Positions 32,401-45,543 are shown, counted from the first letter of the stretch. The stretch: 64,000 nucleotides of DNA from Strigamia acuminata (GCA_949358305.1 OX442318.1:9224501-9288500); one strand, 5' to 3'. Made by a program: numbers and translations. Notes: generated by a model from the letters alone, not told the origin.

Positions 32401-34628
32401 TTTAAACTTCCTCCTTATGAAACATTAAGTCAATATGTTTTACCATTAATAATAATAATAATAATGACCACAAGTGGTGAATTTAAAATGCAAAATGCAA
32501 AATAGCATCCCTTAAGTCTTCACTCATGTAAAATTCCAAATTTATACACATCAGATCCTGCCATGCAATACCGGAATAATACAGTAGCCTAGAGGTGCCA
32601 GCATCAAATAACAATCATACGGAAACACACAGGATACATCAGTTTGGTTTCATCCTTGATTACTCGGCGGTTAATCGAGTTAATTCCCAATTAATCACTC
32701 AAATAATGAGTGGAATTAGCCCGCAATAAAACGCAAAACCAAAACCATTCATTTTTAATTCATTCCAACCGAGAAATTAACACACCAGAGAACCAGACCT
32801 CATTTCTGCGAATTCCTCCACCTTTCTCATTAATAAAAAAAAATAAAAAATTCTAATTTTTACTCATGTCAATTTAACCCATTTTGCATTTCCAATCCTT
32901 CTCAACCATAATTGACAGTCCGCCTCGTCCAAATAATTGCTCGGCAAAATGTATTCATTCATTTCATTCCCCCATTCTCTTCTTATCATCAAAACAGACA
33001 GATAAAAATAGGTATTCCATTCAAAACTATATTACATTTTATATTCTACCACTTGCACTCGACGTGCATGGAATTTAAAACTCTCACCACCCAAATATTG
33101 ACCACCCAACCGCCGTAATCCTCGAGGAAATCAACTCCCGCTGCCTATCAAGAAATCCACCTTCAAAGCCAAATTTGACCTCCAAAAAAATACAGAAATA
33201 AATATACAGGAATCAATTCGACATCCATCTCTCTCTGCAGAAGATTATTGTCTCCTCGTTTCCTCTCATCACGTGAATCGTTAACGATTCCCGAGAAACG
33301 CGCAACAAATTTCAATCTCATTTGGACCGAAATGAGGGCACTAATTCACTTTTTAATTAGCTATGCAAGCAAACAACACAGCCATTAATTTCATAAGCAA
33401 ATCTTGCCTACACGTACATCAAACACACGTAATACGGGCTCCTATTGCACGTCCTAATTAAGCATGGCTCCGTCAAGGCCAACGCACCATCCAAACTGCT
33501 AATAAAAAGCTCATGCTAAGTAAACAGAGGGGAGTAAAAAGAGATGGAGTTGGACTTTCAATAATGCATCGTTTGCGTGACAACAAACTCGATGCCACAA
33601 ACGAAAATAAACCGATGCAATTTAAAAATTACCACTTTATTAGGGAGAAACAAAACCTAGCATTAAATGCGCACAGCAGTCGGATAAATCACATTTATTC
33701 GAGTGGCAACACCATAAATCAACCATCAAGCTCACTGGGAAAATACCATTATTAATAGGTGAATATTCTGCCAAACCGCATTTCGCTTTTTTTTTCTGCT
33801 CTCCTTTTCTAAACACCGATCCATAAAAAGCGTCGATAAACTTCATACTATTATTATTATTTTTTCTTTTTCTTTATTCCCAAAGCGCACGGTTTTTTTT
33901 ATTACTGTTTGTCCTTAATATTTAACATCGACAATGATGTTCCTGACTGAGTTATTGCTGCGTGGGCACGAGCCATTTTGCAAACTAACATGTATTTGGA
34001 TTTTGCACAGCTGTGTTTGTAAATTGCGCAAAAACATGACTTTTAAATGTTGTTAAATGATACTTTGCCCAACCCCTGTGCGAATAGGGTTAAATCAATC
34101 AACTCTAGTTCCAGCAGGGGCCGAAAGTGCAGCCGCAATTGGGCGTAGTATTGGGCCAATAATAAAATATATAAAATTACAAACATTAAAATTACTGCTA
34201 AAAATAAATGAAAAATAAAAGTGAGAGAGCGTTGCATTTAAATATTTGAAAGAAACATTGCTCAGGTCATGTGAATACTTTATTTAACAATAATTTTAAC
34301 AATTGTGAAATACACACTCCTGCGGTCTCCTTGTGAGATACCGTACTACGACAAAATAGGTCTAGGGGATCTCTGCTACTGTAAACAGTAGCCCGGGCAA
34401 TTATTGCGTCTGTTCCAGTTTGGCGGTGGTTTTTTGGTGGGGCGTGGAGCTTGTTAATCTTGCATTTGTAACAAGGGTGTGGCAGTGACATGATAGTTTA
34501 CACTTTTTTTGAATCAATATCTATATTAAATCCGTTTAAGTAGACCCATGTGAGTGTTCTTTATGACGTGTAATGCTTGTTAGTGTGTAATTTACTCATC
34601 CTATTTTTATTTTTTTGGCTCTTTGCAG
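29433..34628. other. Non-coding region upstream of the first Dscam exon
   Basis: Probably intron of the receptor gene (inference), because the first exon seen starts mid-codon and needs an upstream donor. No signal-peptide exon was convincingly found. Seen: (TAA)n at 32447-32464, a possible pogo-type end (CAGTACTGCCTCGTATTAAC, ~31436), and a GC-richer stretch at 34267-34491 whose - strand is open for 74 codons without a recognised domain. Confidence 0.45.
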
Positions 34629-34949
34629 ACTCGGTAGCGGCATTCGATACCAAGGGCCCAGTTTTCAATTACGAGCCACCAAACCAAGTGGACTTTTCAA
34701 ACATGACAGGTGCACGAATAGAATGCACAGCACATGGAAACCCACAACCATCAGTTCAGTGGCTGAGGGCAGATGGAACACAAGTAGTGGAAATTCCTAG
34801 TTTAATAACGGTGTTAGAGAACGGCACCTTGGTCTTCCGGCCATTTCGTGCCGAGGACTATCGACAAGACATACACGCGGTCGTCTACAAATGTGCAGCA
34901 ACAAATGCTATCGGTACCATAGTCAGCAGGGACGTCAAAGTCAGAGGAG
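34629..34949 (+). CDS. Dscam: Dscam-family receptor, exon encoding Ig1
   Basis: Encodes the first Ig domain of a homophilic cell-surface adhesion receptor used in neuronal wiring (family knowledge). The exon follows a pyrimidine tract and AG (34627-34628) and ends before GTAAAA. It is 321 nt, enters in phase 1 and leaves in phase 1. Seen: FDTKGPVF near the mature N-terminus, the Ig cysteines in IECTA and VVYKCAA 55 residues apart, the core Trp in VQWLR 12 residues after the first Cys, FRAEDYRQ before the second Cys, and SRDVKVRG on the last strand. Two N-glycosylation sequons (NMT, NGT). The signal peptide must be on an upstream exon. Ortholog versus paralog (Dscam1-4) cannot be settled from this window. 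Confidence 0.85.
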
Positions 34950-35031
34950 GTAAAAACGAATTTCATTTTTATTTTTCATTCTATAGACTTTTTAAGCTTA
35001 CCTCAAAAATCCCTTTAGCATTTTGCCTGTA

Positions 35032-35454
35032 TACTCGAGTTGCACTCAAAAAGGCACCTCAGGTGTGTACTCCCATTGGTCGAGCCAGTTTACTACTAAC
35101 TCCAGACTGTATACTACTACTAGGAGAAGTAGTTTTGATTTTTATTTATTGTTGTGATTGTTGTGACTAGTTTAGTTAATGTTATTTTGATTTTATTTAA
35201 TAAAAAATGTTATTTCCATCATTAAAATGAAGTTTTACACATTAAAAAATGTCACTCATGTTTGTTGTGTTTATTGCTTACATCGTCTGGAAGTTTGAAT
35301 TTTAGGCCGTTGCCTAGGCAATCGATTACAATGTCTGTACGTTGTAATGCAATTCTGGTGTTTGGGTCTACTTGTCCGGATCACTACACCAGTAAACTGG
35401 CTCGACCAATGGGAGTACAGATTGTGAGGTGCCTTTTTGAGTGCAACTCGAGTA
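35032..35454. mobile_element. Mariner-type MITE with TA target duplication
   Basis: Left TACTCGAGTTGCACTCAAAA (continuing AGGCACCTCA) and right end TTTTGAGTGCAACTCGAGTA are inverse copies. The arms continue inward with the matching ACTCCCATTGGTCGAGCCAG and its inverse. TA flanks both sides (35030-35031, 35455-35456), as for Tc1/mariner. 423 bp, non-coding, 80 bp downstream of the Ig1 exon donor. Confidence 0.85.
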
Positions 35455-35467
35455 TAGATAGTACATG

Positions 35468-35594
35468 GGCCGTGCAGGAAAGCCTACTGCATCGGCCGTG
35501 CAGGAAAGCCTACTGCATCGGCCGTGCAGGAAAGCCTACTGCATCGGCTGTGCTGGAAAGCCTTCTGCATCTGCATCGGCCGTGCAGGAAAGCC
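35468..35594. repeat. 26 bp minisatellite, about 5 units
   Basis: Units GGCCGTGCAGGAAAGCCTAC plus TGCATC start at 35468, 35494, 35520 and 35546 (the last diverged), and a partial unit starts at 35578 after a small CTGCAT insertion. The array starts 14 bp after the end of the MITE. It is GC-rich compared with its surroundings. Confidence 0.9.
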
Positions 35595-37338
35595 ATATAT
35601 TATTGCATTTTACAAAATGTGATATCATTTGCAAACCAATAGCATGCACAAATGTATTATAAAATACGTTCTCGCAAAACCCAATGCATTTCAAAATACA
35701 TTGCAATATAATTTCAATCTATTTTTGAACCATAGCGGTGTTGAAATAGCGATCATTTTGACTTCTCTGCATTTCACGGTCGGCAGAGCTTTTAGAGTGA
35801 TTTCTTAGTGGATTTCAATTGAATCCTCCGAATTTGATTCCTTTTCTCATTGCTAAATAATTACGCACACGTGTTGAAATATTCAAACAGGAAATAGTTT
35901 TTCATTCGAATTTTCTACGGTTTCCAAACGTGCATTCAAGAAATTCCCTGGAGTGAAAAACAAACAAATCCAATGGAAAAGTTAGACGCAATAAAAATAA
36001 ATAAAATATAATTCACATTGCCCTAAAATTTCTCCAGGATAATTATCAAGAATCTCACCGAGTCAGACATCGATTTTCTGTGCAGATTTGAAAAAGAAAA
36101 ACTTCAACTTCTGGTAATTTTGACGATAATTCCGTCGAATGAAGGGTTAACATGTCTCGATGGCAGACTCCATCGGTATTGTCACTTTAATAAGTGAAGA
36201 AAGTAAAAGAACGGTTTTATTTTCATCTGCCAAGAAAGAGTGCGGATCGAAAGCTATCAATTTTTATACTCAGATCCTTAGAAGGGTCTTTCTTCAAATG
36301 GCAATCAAACGTGTCAATCCTAAAACTTAATACCAACTTAGACGTCTTGAAGGAAGGAGAAACAACAACTTAGAGTGAAAAAAAAAATCCTGTTCGGGCT
36401 GGTCTAATAAATAGTTAATGAATGTAAACAAAAGCGGCTGGTGTATTGAACGAGAAGAGTTTTGATTTATGCATGGGTTCAGCACATACGTAGTTCTAAC
36501 CTACATCACCTCGGCCAAAGTGCATCAAATATTCATAAGATATCTTGACACAAACACATAGAATTTTAAAAATCCGCCAAATGCATCAGACAAGTTGAAA
36601 GATGATATTGAATTAAATATTTCATACGAATATGTTTCGTCTTAAAAAAAGATTAAATTAGAAAATTTTTTTAAAAAAAAATGAGAAATGTATATAAATT
36701 TATATAAAAAAAAAGAATTAAGTGAGCAGCTGCTACTGCTAACACAAATTGCAAATTACGCACCCATTTGCGGCTACAAATTAAATAATACACATTAAAG
36801 CGATCATTCTTGACAGCTCGCTTAGAAAACACGCCATAGAAAAATATTTATACACAAATAATAAAAGAGTACGGTACAAAACTATCGGGGGATTTTTTTT
36901 CTTAGGTTTTTTTGGGTTTAGAAATTAATTAGTGTACAGTTTCTTTTTAGGTCAACTGTGGATAGTTGTCGTGATGTTTTAAACATAGCTGTAGTCTGTT
37001 TTTACAAAAACTTATGTCAATCTCCCACTGACTATTGGTCTGTGTAGAAATTTATAAATTGTTCGAGTTTTACCGACGAATTTTTTTCAATAAGAATTGA
37101 AGCAAAAGATGCTTAAAAAGCGGTTTTAGACCCCAAAATGTAGGAAATCGGCCTAAATTTCTATAAATTTACTCAAATTTTAATAATAACCTTTAGAATA
37201 TCAAGAAAACTCACATTTCTGGCCCAAATTCCAATATAATTATTTATCCGAACTCTTTTAATTAAAAAAACAAAAACAAAAAAACAGTCTTTTCACTTAT
37301 GCCGGCATGGTGACATGTGGCTCAAAGTGGGGCAATAA
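35595..37338. other. Intron sequence, nothing recognised
   Basis: AT-rich, part of the 19 kb intron between the Ig1 and Ig2 exons. No Ig-like coding segment was found on the + strand, and no RNA gene is seen. Confidence 0.5.
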
Positions 37339-37667
37339 TACCTTGTTCGTACCAGAAATTTTGGGCTAGCTTAAAGTTTAAATCTGGTCTGATATTGGCT
37401 TAAAACGTTCAGGCTAGAGCGTTCGCACCAAAAAGCCAAAAGCCACATATCTAGGCTAGCATGCAGCCAATAGACAATCAACTAACCATGTTACGCACAG
37501 AATTGTGGGAAATGACCTTGACAGTTATCTAGTTCTTTGGCAATTATCTAGTTCACACAACTCGATTAGAATTATCTAGTTTAAAATTTTTTAAACTAGA
37601 TGCATTTGCACCAAGAACCAGAACTAGATTTAAATTTTGGGCAAGCCAAAACTTTCTGAACAAGGTA
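37339..37667. mobile_element. Diverged MITE, TACCTTGTTCG type
   Basis: Starts TACCTTGTTCGTACCAGAAA and ends GAACAAGGTA. The inverted arms also share blocks such as TTTAAATCT. The ends resemble those of the nested element at 54991-55537 (TACCCTGTTCG...), so the two are probably members of one superfamily. Non-coding. Confidence 0.55.
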
Positions 37668-39049
37668 AGCTAACTGCCAAAGCTAGCCCAGAACACTTTC
37701 CACACTTTCTTGCACGCAGAAAGTTGGTTTTTAACTTCACTTTGAAAAGTGCAACAGCTGGCAAACATACAAACTGTAAACAATTATGCGCTGCTGCAAT
37801 ATTTGAAATTTATATCTCTGAAAGTTCCTAACTCGAGTGTTCTTATGTAGGGGACTCTCACTATCCACTACGGTATTACTTCTGTGGTTACTCTTACATT
37901 CACTTTTTGGAAAACTAACTTGTACTACTAGTATAGCAATTACTTGTAAAAGAAATAAGCAGCTTTGCGCAGAAATTCATGGAAAGCAATACCAAAAGCC
38001 ATATATCATGTGCAAAAGCAATCTATACACTGCACTCACTATTCAAGTATATATAAACTGGGATTGGTAAGTGGTGTGTGAATCACGTTCATTTCCAAGA
38101 AATTCTGCCCTTGTTGAAATGAACCAAGCGTAAAATTCCTTTTTCAAACGGACGGCGAATGAAGAGCGGAGAGCGGAGAGTGGAGAAATTGCAAACAAGG
38201 GTCAAGAAATGAGAAACGGAACCAGAAGTACACGACCGAACAAACCCCGACGTTGGCGATTAAAGTGTTTGGCGGGTCCGTCCAAAGTTCAGGGTGGAAA
38301 ACGTGACAATAACTTTTATCAATAATGTCAGTTGAGAAAAGTTGGAAATTATGTTTCATGCAGGAAAAGCAGTAAAGTCGAATCACATTCACATACTCTT
38401 TTATTACTAAAGTCCCCGAGTCAGAAATGTAATCGAAATGGACTTGCGAGTCGAGGGAGATGACTTCCATTACGTCGACCGACTGGGAAAGGGTTAAAAG
38501 AGCACAGCCGACTTCCCACAATGCACCATTTAATGAGCACATTTACATCCCACTTGGTCACCCTGGGTGACGAGACAATCTCAGAAATTAGCACATTTAG
38601 AAGCATATTAAGGAGTGCACTCAACCAATAAAAATAAATTTGGAGGAAAAAAATGTTTTCCATGTCATCGTCAATTCCCAGAATCTGAAATTTAAAAACA
38701 TCTTTTTCCTGTTTGGGGAAATTCTCTCGGTCGTAAATTTGTCTCGAATCAAAGTATGATGTGGCGACATCACAGCAGTCTGATTGCCGGCACAGTCAAA
38801 TTGGGTTGGTGACCGGCAGCCGAAAAGACCGCTTATTACGTGAATTCCATCCTAGTTGCTGGACAACGGACTTCATTTATTTGTACACTATTTTTCTTTA
38901 TTTTTACACTAAAAGAAATTAAATTTTACACTACCCCGCTTTCTTTTTTCTACCTAACCTAACCTATCCTATCCTAACCTAAACCAGTTCTTGATGTGTA
39001 TGAATTTTTTAGTGTAAAAATAAGGGAAAATAGTGTTGGTATTCAGAAA
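37668..39049. other. Intron sequence with short CCTAA-type run
   Basis: Mostly unique AT-rich DNA. 38951-38985 reads CTACCTAACCTAACCTATCC and on, seven pentamers close to CCTAA, which resembles the arthropod telomere repeat. TTTTACACTA motifs at 38880-38935 are inverse to the repeat unit of the following array. Open frames near 38144-38663 on the - strand have no recognised domain. Confidence 0.45.
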
Positions 39050-39638
39050 TTTAGTGTAAAAGTCAGCGATTTTTAGTGTAAAAGTCAGGGATTTTTAGTG
39101 TAAAAGTCAGGGATTTTTAGTGTAAAAGTCAGGGATTTTTAGTGTAAAAGTCAGGGATTTTTAGTGTAAAAGTCAGGGATTTTTAGTGTAAAAGTCAGGA
39201 ATTTTTAGTGTAAAAGTCAGGGATTTTTAGTGTAAAAGTCAGGGATTTTTAGTGTAAAATTCAGGGATTTTTAGTGTAAAATTCAGGGATTTTTAGTGTA
39301 AAAGTCAGGGATTTTTAGTGTAAAAGTCAGGGATTTTTAGTGTAAAAGTCAGGGATTTTTAGTGTAAAAGTCAGGGATTTTTAGTGTAAAAGTCAGGGAT
39401 TTTTAGTGTAAAAGTCAGGGATTTTTAGTGTAAAAGTCAGGGATTTTTAGTGTAAAAGTCAGGGATTTTTAGTGTAAAAGTCAGGGATTTTTAATGTAAA
39501 AGTCAGGGATTTTTAGTGTAAAAGTCAGGGATTTTTAGTGTAAAAGTCAGGGGTTTTTAGTGTAAAAGTCAGGGGTTTTTAGTGTAAAAGTCAGGGATTT
39601 TTAGTGTAAAAGTCAGGGATTTTTAGTGTAAACGTCAG
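39050..39638. repeat. 22 bp minisatellite, about 27 units
   Basis: Unit TTAGTGTAAAAGTCAGGGAT plus TT, repeated from 39050 to 39638 with scattered single-base variants (AGCG, AGGA, AATTCAGG, GGGGT). The unit contains TTTTTAGTGTAAA, the inverse of TTTACACTAAAA seen ~140 bp upstream at ~38906, so the array may have arisen from a transposon end (inference). Confidence 0.95.
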
Positions 39639-40829
39639 TTAACAGCTTTTGGCTTTTACCAGTAGTGTTTAAACCCACCACTAGTTGATGAAAAGTTCTT
39701 TATTATCATTGTTCACAAACTAGCACCCTCTATAAAATTAGTAGCAAACTTTAAAAAAACCTAAACAGTGCTTTAACTAATTGACCTGAAAATTGTCCCT
39801 AAACGCTTAACGTCTTATACCAAAACGCGTACATTTTACCCTTAGCCCTCCGAAGGTTAATCGGAAATCTCAACGAGTGGCGCAGAAAACAAAAACTTGT
39901 GTGTTCACAATTATTGGAAATAAATTATCATTAATAAAATATGAACAAGGCAATGAACTAAGAAAATACTAAAGCTCCAGATTACAAGTCCGCTGCTGCA
40001 AGCATTTCGATAAGCTTACGGAGGTCATGCCGGAGTGTAACGGCATTCATTGTCAAGTGTTTATCAGCAAATTCAGGCTGTGTACAATAGACTACAACTT
40101 GTCTTTTTCGTCCTACCAACCAGTTTCTTGTTTTCTTCCAATGTTTTGCAATCCCCAGAGAAGCAAAAGCGAAAGTCTACAAGAATAATCTTTTTTTTTC
40201 CTTCCTTATCTTCCACTTACTCTCCAAGGGTTCCACTTTTGGCTAACACTGATGCATTAGCTAGGAGAAACTGTAACATTCTTGCATTAAATATACAGTT
40301 CATTTTTTTCCGTCTAACTAATACCTCAGCTATAAAATTTCCCCATTGGCCTTCTCTTCTGATACTCTCTCCTGTAAGTCATAACCAATAACTTAATTCA
40401 ATAACTAAAGATTCAAGTACCAATTAGGAAAACGCTGTTAGGCGACTTGCAATCTCGCCACCGATAACGTTCAACTTGTCCAGTAAATTGTGGGATAACC
40501 TAAATGGACAAATTCTGTTGAAGCCTGATAACCGCCTTCAAGAGAATTGAGAGTTTCTAAAAATAAAATAACAGCATTACACACTCTAATTGTTTTGCCA
40601 AAGTTTAACTTCCAAAAAAAATTTTAAAATTGATTTCAAATAGTAAGTGCTGTATAATTAAGAGTGACTTTGAATCAGTTTGAACCGATCCAATTCAAAA
40701 GATTTTGGATGGATAAACCAATTATCCAAAGAAAAAAAATGGTGGCCCATCCAATCCTATCCTCATTCAATTCAAATCGAGTGCGGATTGCGGATAGGAT
40801 TGAGTCCCAAACGTCCAAACGTCTCAAAC
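39639..40829. other. Intron sequence, nothing recognised
   Basis: No coding frame with protein-like content (the 113-codon + frame at 40050 is low-complexity) and no RNA gene. Confidence 0.5.
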
Positions 40830-41200
40830 TGATGAATTATGTGCAAAAATGACCAAAAAGTGATGAATTAAGTGCAAAAATGACCAAAAAGTGATGAATA
40901 AAGTGCAAAAATGACCAAAAACTGATGAATTAAGTGCAAAAATGACCAAAAACTGATGAATTAAATGCAAAAATGACCAAAAACTGATGAATTAAGTGCA
41001 AAAATGACCAAAAACTGATGAATTAAGTGCAAAAATGACCAAAAACTGATGAATTAAGTGCAAAAATGACCAAAAACTGATGAATTAAGTGCAAAAATGA
41101 CCAAAAACTGATGAATTAAGTGCAAAAATGACCAAAAACTGATGAATTAAGTGCAAAAATGACCAAAAACTGATGAATTAAGTGCAAAAATGACCAAAAA
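40830..41200. repeat. 31 bp minisatellite, 12 units
   Basis: Unit TGATGAATTAAGTGCAAAAA plus TGACCAAAAAC, twelve times, with the last nine or so nearly identical and the first few diverged (TATG, ATAAAG, AAAAAG). It is unrelated in sequence to the 31 bp array at 19241 despite the equal period. Confidence 0.95.
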
Positions 41201-42823
41201 ATTTATTTCATTTACAGCAAATAAAGTTTTGGATTCTAAGGATCGGTTTCGGTTTTTTTCCCCAATCCTATCAAGAATATATAGATAAAAATTTGGATTA
41301 TCCAATCTGATTCAAAAAAATCGGATTGATTCGAGACCATCCGCACACCCTTACGTATAAGTGCCGTAAACTTGATATTTCGTGTTCTTATTAAAAATGG
41401 CACCAACTACAAACAAAAACGATGTTTACAGCAAATTTAAATACTTCTTATGGAGTATCTTGCACTCCATTGGTCAGTATTAACCATTATCTAAAGATTG
41501 TGACGCAGACTCTGTACAGCGCCATCTACTGTTCAATAAACTGACTTATGCTAATTTCCAAACCTAATTCGTGTCCAACAACTTCCAAACTCATCATCTT
41601 GCTTTTGGGAGGAATTACAAATGGGCTAAATTTGGTTCGTTTCACGATTGAATCAGATCGACAACCATTTTATTTTTCCTGATAAGCAAACTGCATTATG
41701 GGTAAAGAGAAAACACAATTTTGTCGCTTATCTGGAAAACTGTGCCCATATAACCTAATGTGATTGTTCAAACGTTCAAAAAACAAAGTAAAAAAAAAAT
41801 ATTTTTTTCTCTCCTTTTAACTTATTAAAACCATTAAAAACCATCCAATCCATCAGTTAGAAAACCAACTTAATTAGTCCAAAAGCTTTCACTTCCACTT
41901 CCCCTTTTTTCTTTTTTCTGTTTACATTACTCTGCAAGCTCCACAAGTAGAATTAAAAAGACAGTTAAACCGAGCCAACATGAAAGAAACCTAATTAGAA
42001 AAAGTCAACGTTCAGTGCCCATTACCTACAGCACAGTTGTTGGTGTCAATGGATCCCGCGAGACACTCCAAGCAAATATACACAAACTCCCTTCTTCCGA
42101 GACCCGAGCTGGCCACCTACGACGCCAGACCGAGCAGAAAATAGAAGCCATTCTCTACTAATCCCCTAATTGGCAGTAAATGTACCGTTATCATTTGTTA
42201 TCACAAAAAAATCCTGCAAAAATCATTTGTTATACACCGAAACCACAACCGCAACAACACACTTACTCACTTTTATTTTTTTGCCAAACTCTTCATCCTC
42301 TAATGATCCTATTTTACCCAAAGATTTACGACCCAACCCCCGGAAACAAAAACCCTGAAGATAATCCTGTCCTATTCATATTAATTACCTCGAAAACAGA
42401 CCCACAAACACAAAAGAACGGGAGAAATGGCGCTGATAAAACGACGCGAACAATTGTCATTTTTCAAAATTATAAACGTATAAATTATTTATGCCTAAAC
42501 GAAATTTCTGCGATAAAATATTTGTTGAAGCTTTGAAATAATGTTTGTCTAACAGTCGGTGGCTGGATTTAAAATTTAAAATATAGAAGAAAAAAAAGAA
42601 AAGAAAAAAATATTATATAAATTCGAGCTGAAAAAGAAGATTTAAATTATAATAAGCTTTATTTCCATTTTCCAATTGCACGCAAACATTTATGCAAATT
42701 TCATTTCGCAGAGCTTAGTTTCACTGCACAACACCTTTAATACTTTTTTTTTTGTTCATAAGAGTACAAAAATGTGAATTTAAATGAATTTATCTAAGCG
42801 AAGACGCATTTGGTTAAAAAATA
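41201..42823. other. Intron sequence with one repeat fragment
   Basis: 41452-41562 is the partner of the repeat at 29313-29432. The rest is AT-rich and unremarkable. Open + strand frames at 42170-42536 are Pro/Thr/Asn-rich and not gene-like. Confidence 0.5.
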
Positions 42824-43315
42824 CAATAAGGGGTTTAATTAAATGAGCGATTAGTTGATTACTTTGATTAGTCGATTACTTGATGTGTCATGTGACTGGA
42901 TTCAACCAATCCCGAGAATAATCATTTCATCAAATAAGCAACTAAGCAACTAATCAAGTAATCACCCCAAATCATGATTTTCTGCTGACTTGGGCCGATT
43001 ATAAGTGGTCTCTCGACTGAAACCAACATGGCGGCGCCAGACCCGCTTCAACTACACAAGGTCATAATATAAAAAAGTCTGCTCAGTTTAGGTTAAACTG
43101 AACACATGAAACGAGTTAGGTAGCTGCAATTATTATTTGTAGGAACTTTTTTTAAACAATTGCAACGTATTTAGGTTACGATTTTAACAATTCCGTCCAT
43201 TGGAGCAATAACCACATAATCAGATTTTTGTTGGGCCCTCAATAATTGAGGGATTACGATTATTGCAATAATCAACTAAGCACAATAATCGTTCATTTAA
43301 TGAAACCCCTTATTG
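42824..43315. mobile_element. MITE, CAATAAGGGG family, 492 bp
   Basis: The left end CAATAAGGGGTTTAATTAAA is inverse to the right end TTTAATGAAACCCCTTATTG with one or two mismatches, and the match extends to GCGATTA/TAATCG. The interior is rich in ATTAGTTGATTACTTGAT-type repeats and their inverses. Non-coding. No certain target duplication. Confidence 0.8.
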
Positions 43316-45543
43316 AAATTATATTGCAATGATTTTGTGTGAGCAATATGCATAAGTTATTCTCAAAAAGCTGACCAACAAAACTGGTCAAATCAGGAAA
43401 TCACAAGTGCCAGTGTTTCAAGTGCTCTTCCGTTTTAATTTCAATTACGTCGCTCGAAACAGTGAGATAACACTTACATTTCCATCTTCACACATAATAA
43501 AGTGGCTGCTAATCTCCACTGACCCCGGTTTCCGACTGCTATCAAGTGACATCATCTCTATTGACTTATCGCTTCAGTTTGCATTGTATGTGCGCCATTG
43601 CTGCGCATAAACAATTCATTTAGTCTGTAAGTTCTTACAAGTAAATTGGATAGTCGAATTCTTCCCTCTTAGAAACTTTAGAGTAAAAAAATCATGCATG
43701 TCTTAATGAATGCTGATTTATTCATACTGAACATTTTGACCACTAGGAATTATGTCGTGCAGACGTGACGTTTTACAAATTCCAAAGTGCACAATGCACC
43801 AATCAAATAATTACGCTATAATTCAAATACAAGCCATATTTCGTAATAATTCCAAAGAAATAAGCAATACACTTTCTAAATATAGAACATCCGGGTTTTC
43901 ACGTAGTCGTTGCTAAACTTGGCTTCTTCGCTCTTGTCAGTTTGCAAATGATGACTCTGGGTAAACAAATCCACGAGCAAACAACGCGATCTAATCCGTT
44001 TTGATTCTAGCGGCGAAATTCGAGAAACATGTTTACTTTTTAAATTAACATCAATCCATGTTATGCTAGTAAAAATACGTTGTTGAGCAATGCCCTTAAA
44101 GCGTATTTATCATCAATTCTGTAAACAAACAGTTTGTCGCATTCAAAACATTACGTGCGTTCAAAATTTCTATTTTTACCGTTATTGGCGACACCCAAAA
44201 CAGCCAATTGTGAGTGTTCGGACGGACGCCACGTGGTCTGGGGAGGGCCACGAGGCGCTGGACGCAACACACGATGATTCAATCCACGAAATACACAAGT
44301 TTAGGTTTTGGTTATTGCTTTATTGTTGTCTAGGGGTATGATATGGTGTCTCAAGGTGTATTTCCCATGTGTAATGGCGGCCTTGCCGTCATTCCTGATT
44401 TGACCAAAAACCGCAAAAACAACGGTTTGAGTGGTTTTTGGTTTCTACAACCAAATTCAAAATGGCTGCCACGAAAGTTAGATCGAGGGGTCAAACTTTC
44501 ATGCGCTGTAAATGCTTTCGGATGAATGACCATCTTCTAAAACGTATTTTAGGTGTTTGTGTTGTTGTTTTTTGTATTTTTTTAACACCCCACAAAGCAA
44601 AAACACAAACATCGGATACATTTGTAACACGACGTTTTGATTGCGCCAAGCGCAATTTTATTTTCTCCTGCAAATTGCTCATCTTGCAAGTTTAAATGAG
44701 TTTTTGAAAGTTGAAGCGTCATCCAACTCAACATGAAACTGAAGCCACATCAATTACGCTACTGTTACAACGAGGTTTCTAGGTTTCTGCTTTGCCGCTC
44801 GCAGCTTTTTTTCTTCTTGGAATGGTGCTTAGACTTTTGCTTCTCGGTTCGGTTGTCCTGCACTAGCAGCTGTAATGAAATATTTTCCTGTTCAAATTGG
44901 CATTTGTACAAGTCGCTGACAGTCACAAACCAATAATATCCTGTGCTTATGGATGACGGAAGATGCTTATGGATGCCCGCCAATTGCGAATGCAGTCAAA
45001 GGAAAAATGATTTTTAAACGATGCACAATACTGAGATAGACTCAACCGTAGTTGCGGATTTTTTGCGGTCCAGACTAACTACGCATTTGGCGCCCTTTGA
45101 AGCATGCTTATGCGAATAACGGTGGACTACAGAGCGCCGGGGTGGCGCCAACATGCTGTTGTAATCATCAATTCAAACTAACTTCATTTGCTCTAACACA
45201 AGGTTAACACTGCATTCGGACTGGCAGAAGCAGTAAAGAAGTAAGACAGTCACTTCAGCTGATGGTAACTTTTGTTAACTGGAGAAAAAGGAGATTTTCT
45301 ATATGGACAATATGTGGGAAATGTTGTGGAAGAAGTAAACGGTACTCAAAGTAAATTATCTGTTGTGATTTAATGCACGGTTGGTTCTTATTGAACTTGA
45401 ATTTGATACAAGGCCGTACATAAAAATAAATACACGTCACGAGGTTGCATTAACTGTTGCGACCTCTAGTGTCGAAATTTCATACCAGTCAAATTATCAT
45501 CTAAAAACCGAAAGTGGTTCCATTAAAGATTTATTACGATATT
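43316..45543. other. Intron sequence, nothing recognised
   Basis: Mixed composition, with slightly GC-richer parts near 44200-44500 and 45100-45140. Overlapping short frames on both strands, none with a recognised domain. Confidence 0.45.

Noticed and set aside
34577-34628. A hydrophobic signal-peptide-like reading directly before the Ig1 exon
   Set aside because: It begins at TTG, not ATG. The hydrophobic residues come from the T-rich polypyrimidine tract of the splice acceptor ending CTTTGCAG.
39050-41200. Possible CRISPR arrays
   Set aside because: The repeats are directly adjacent with no unique spacers, and the DNA is eukaryotic. They are minisatellites.
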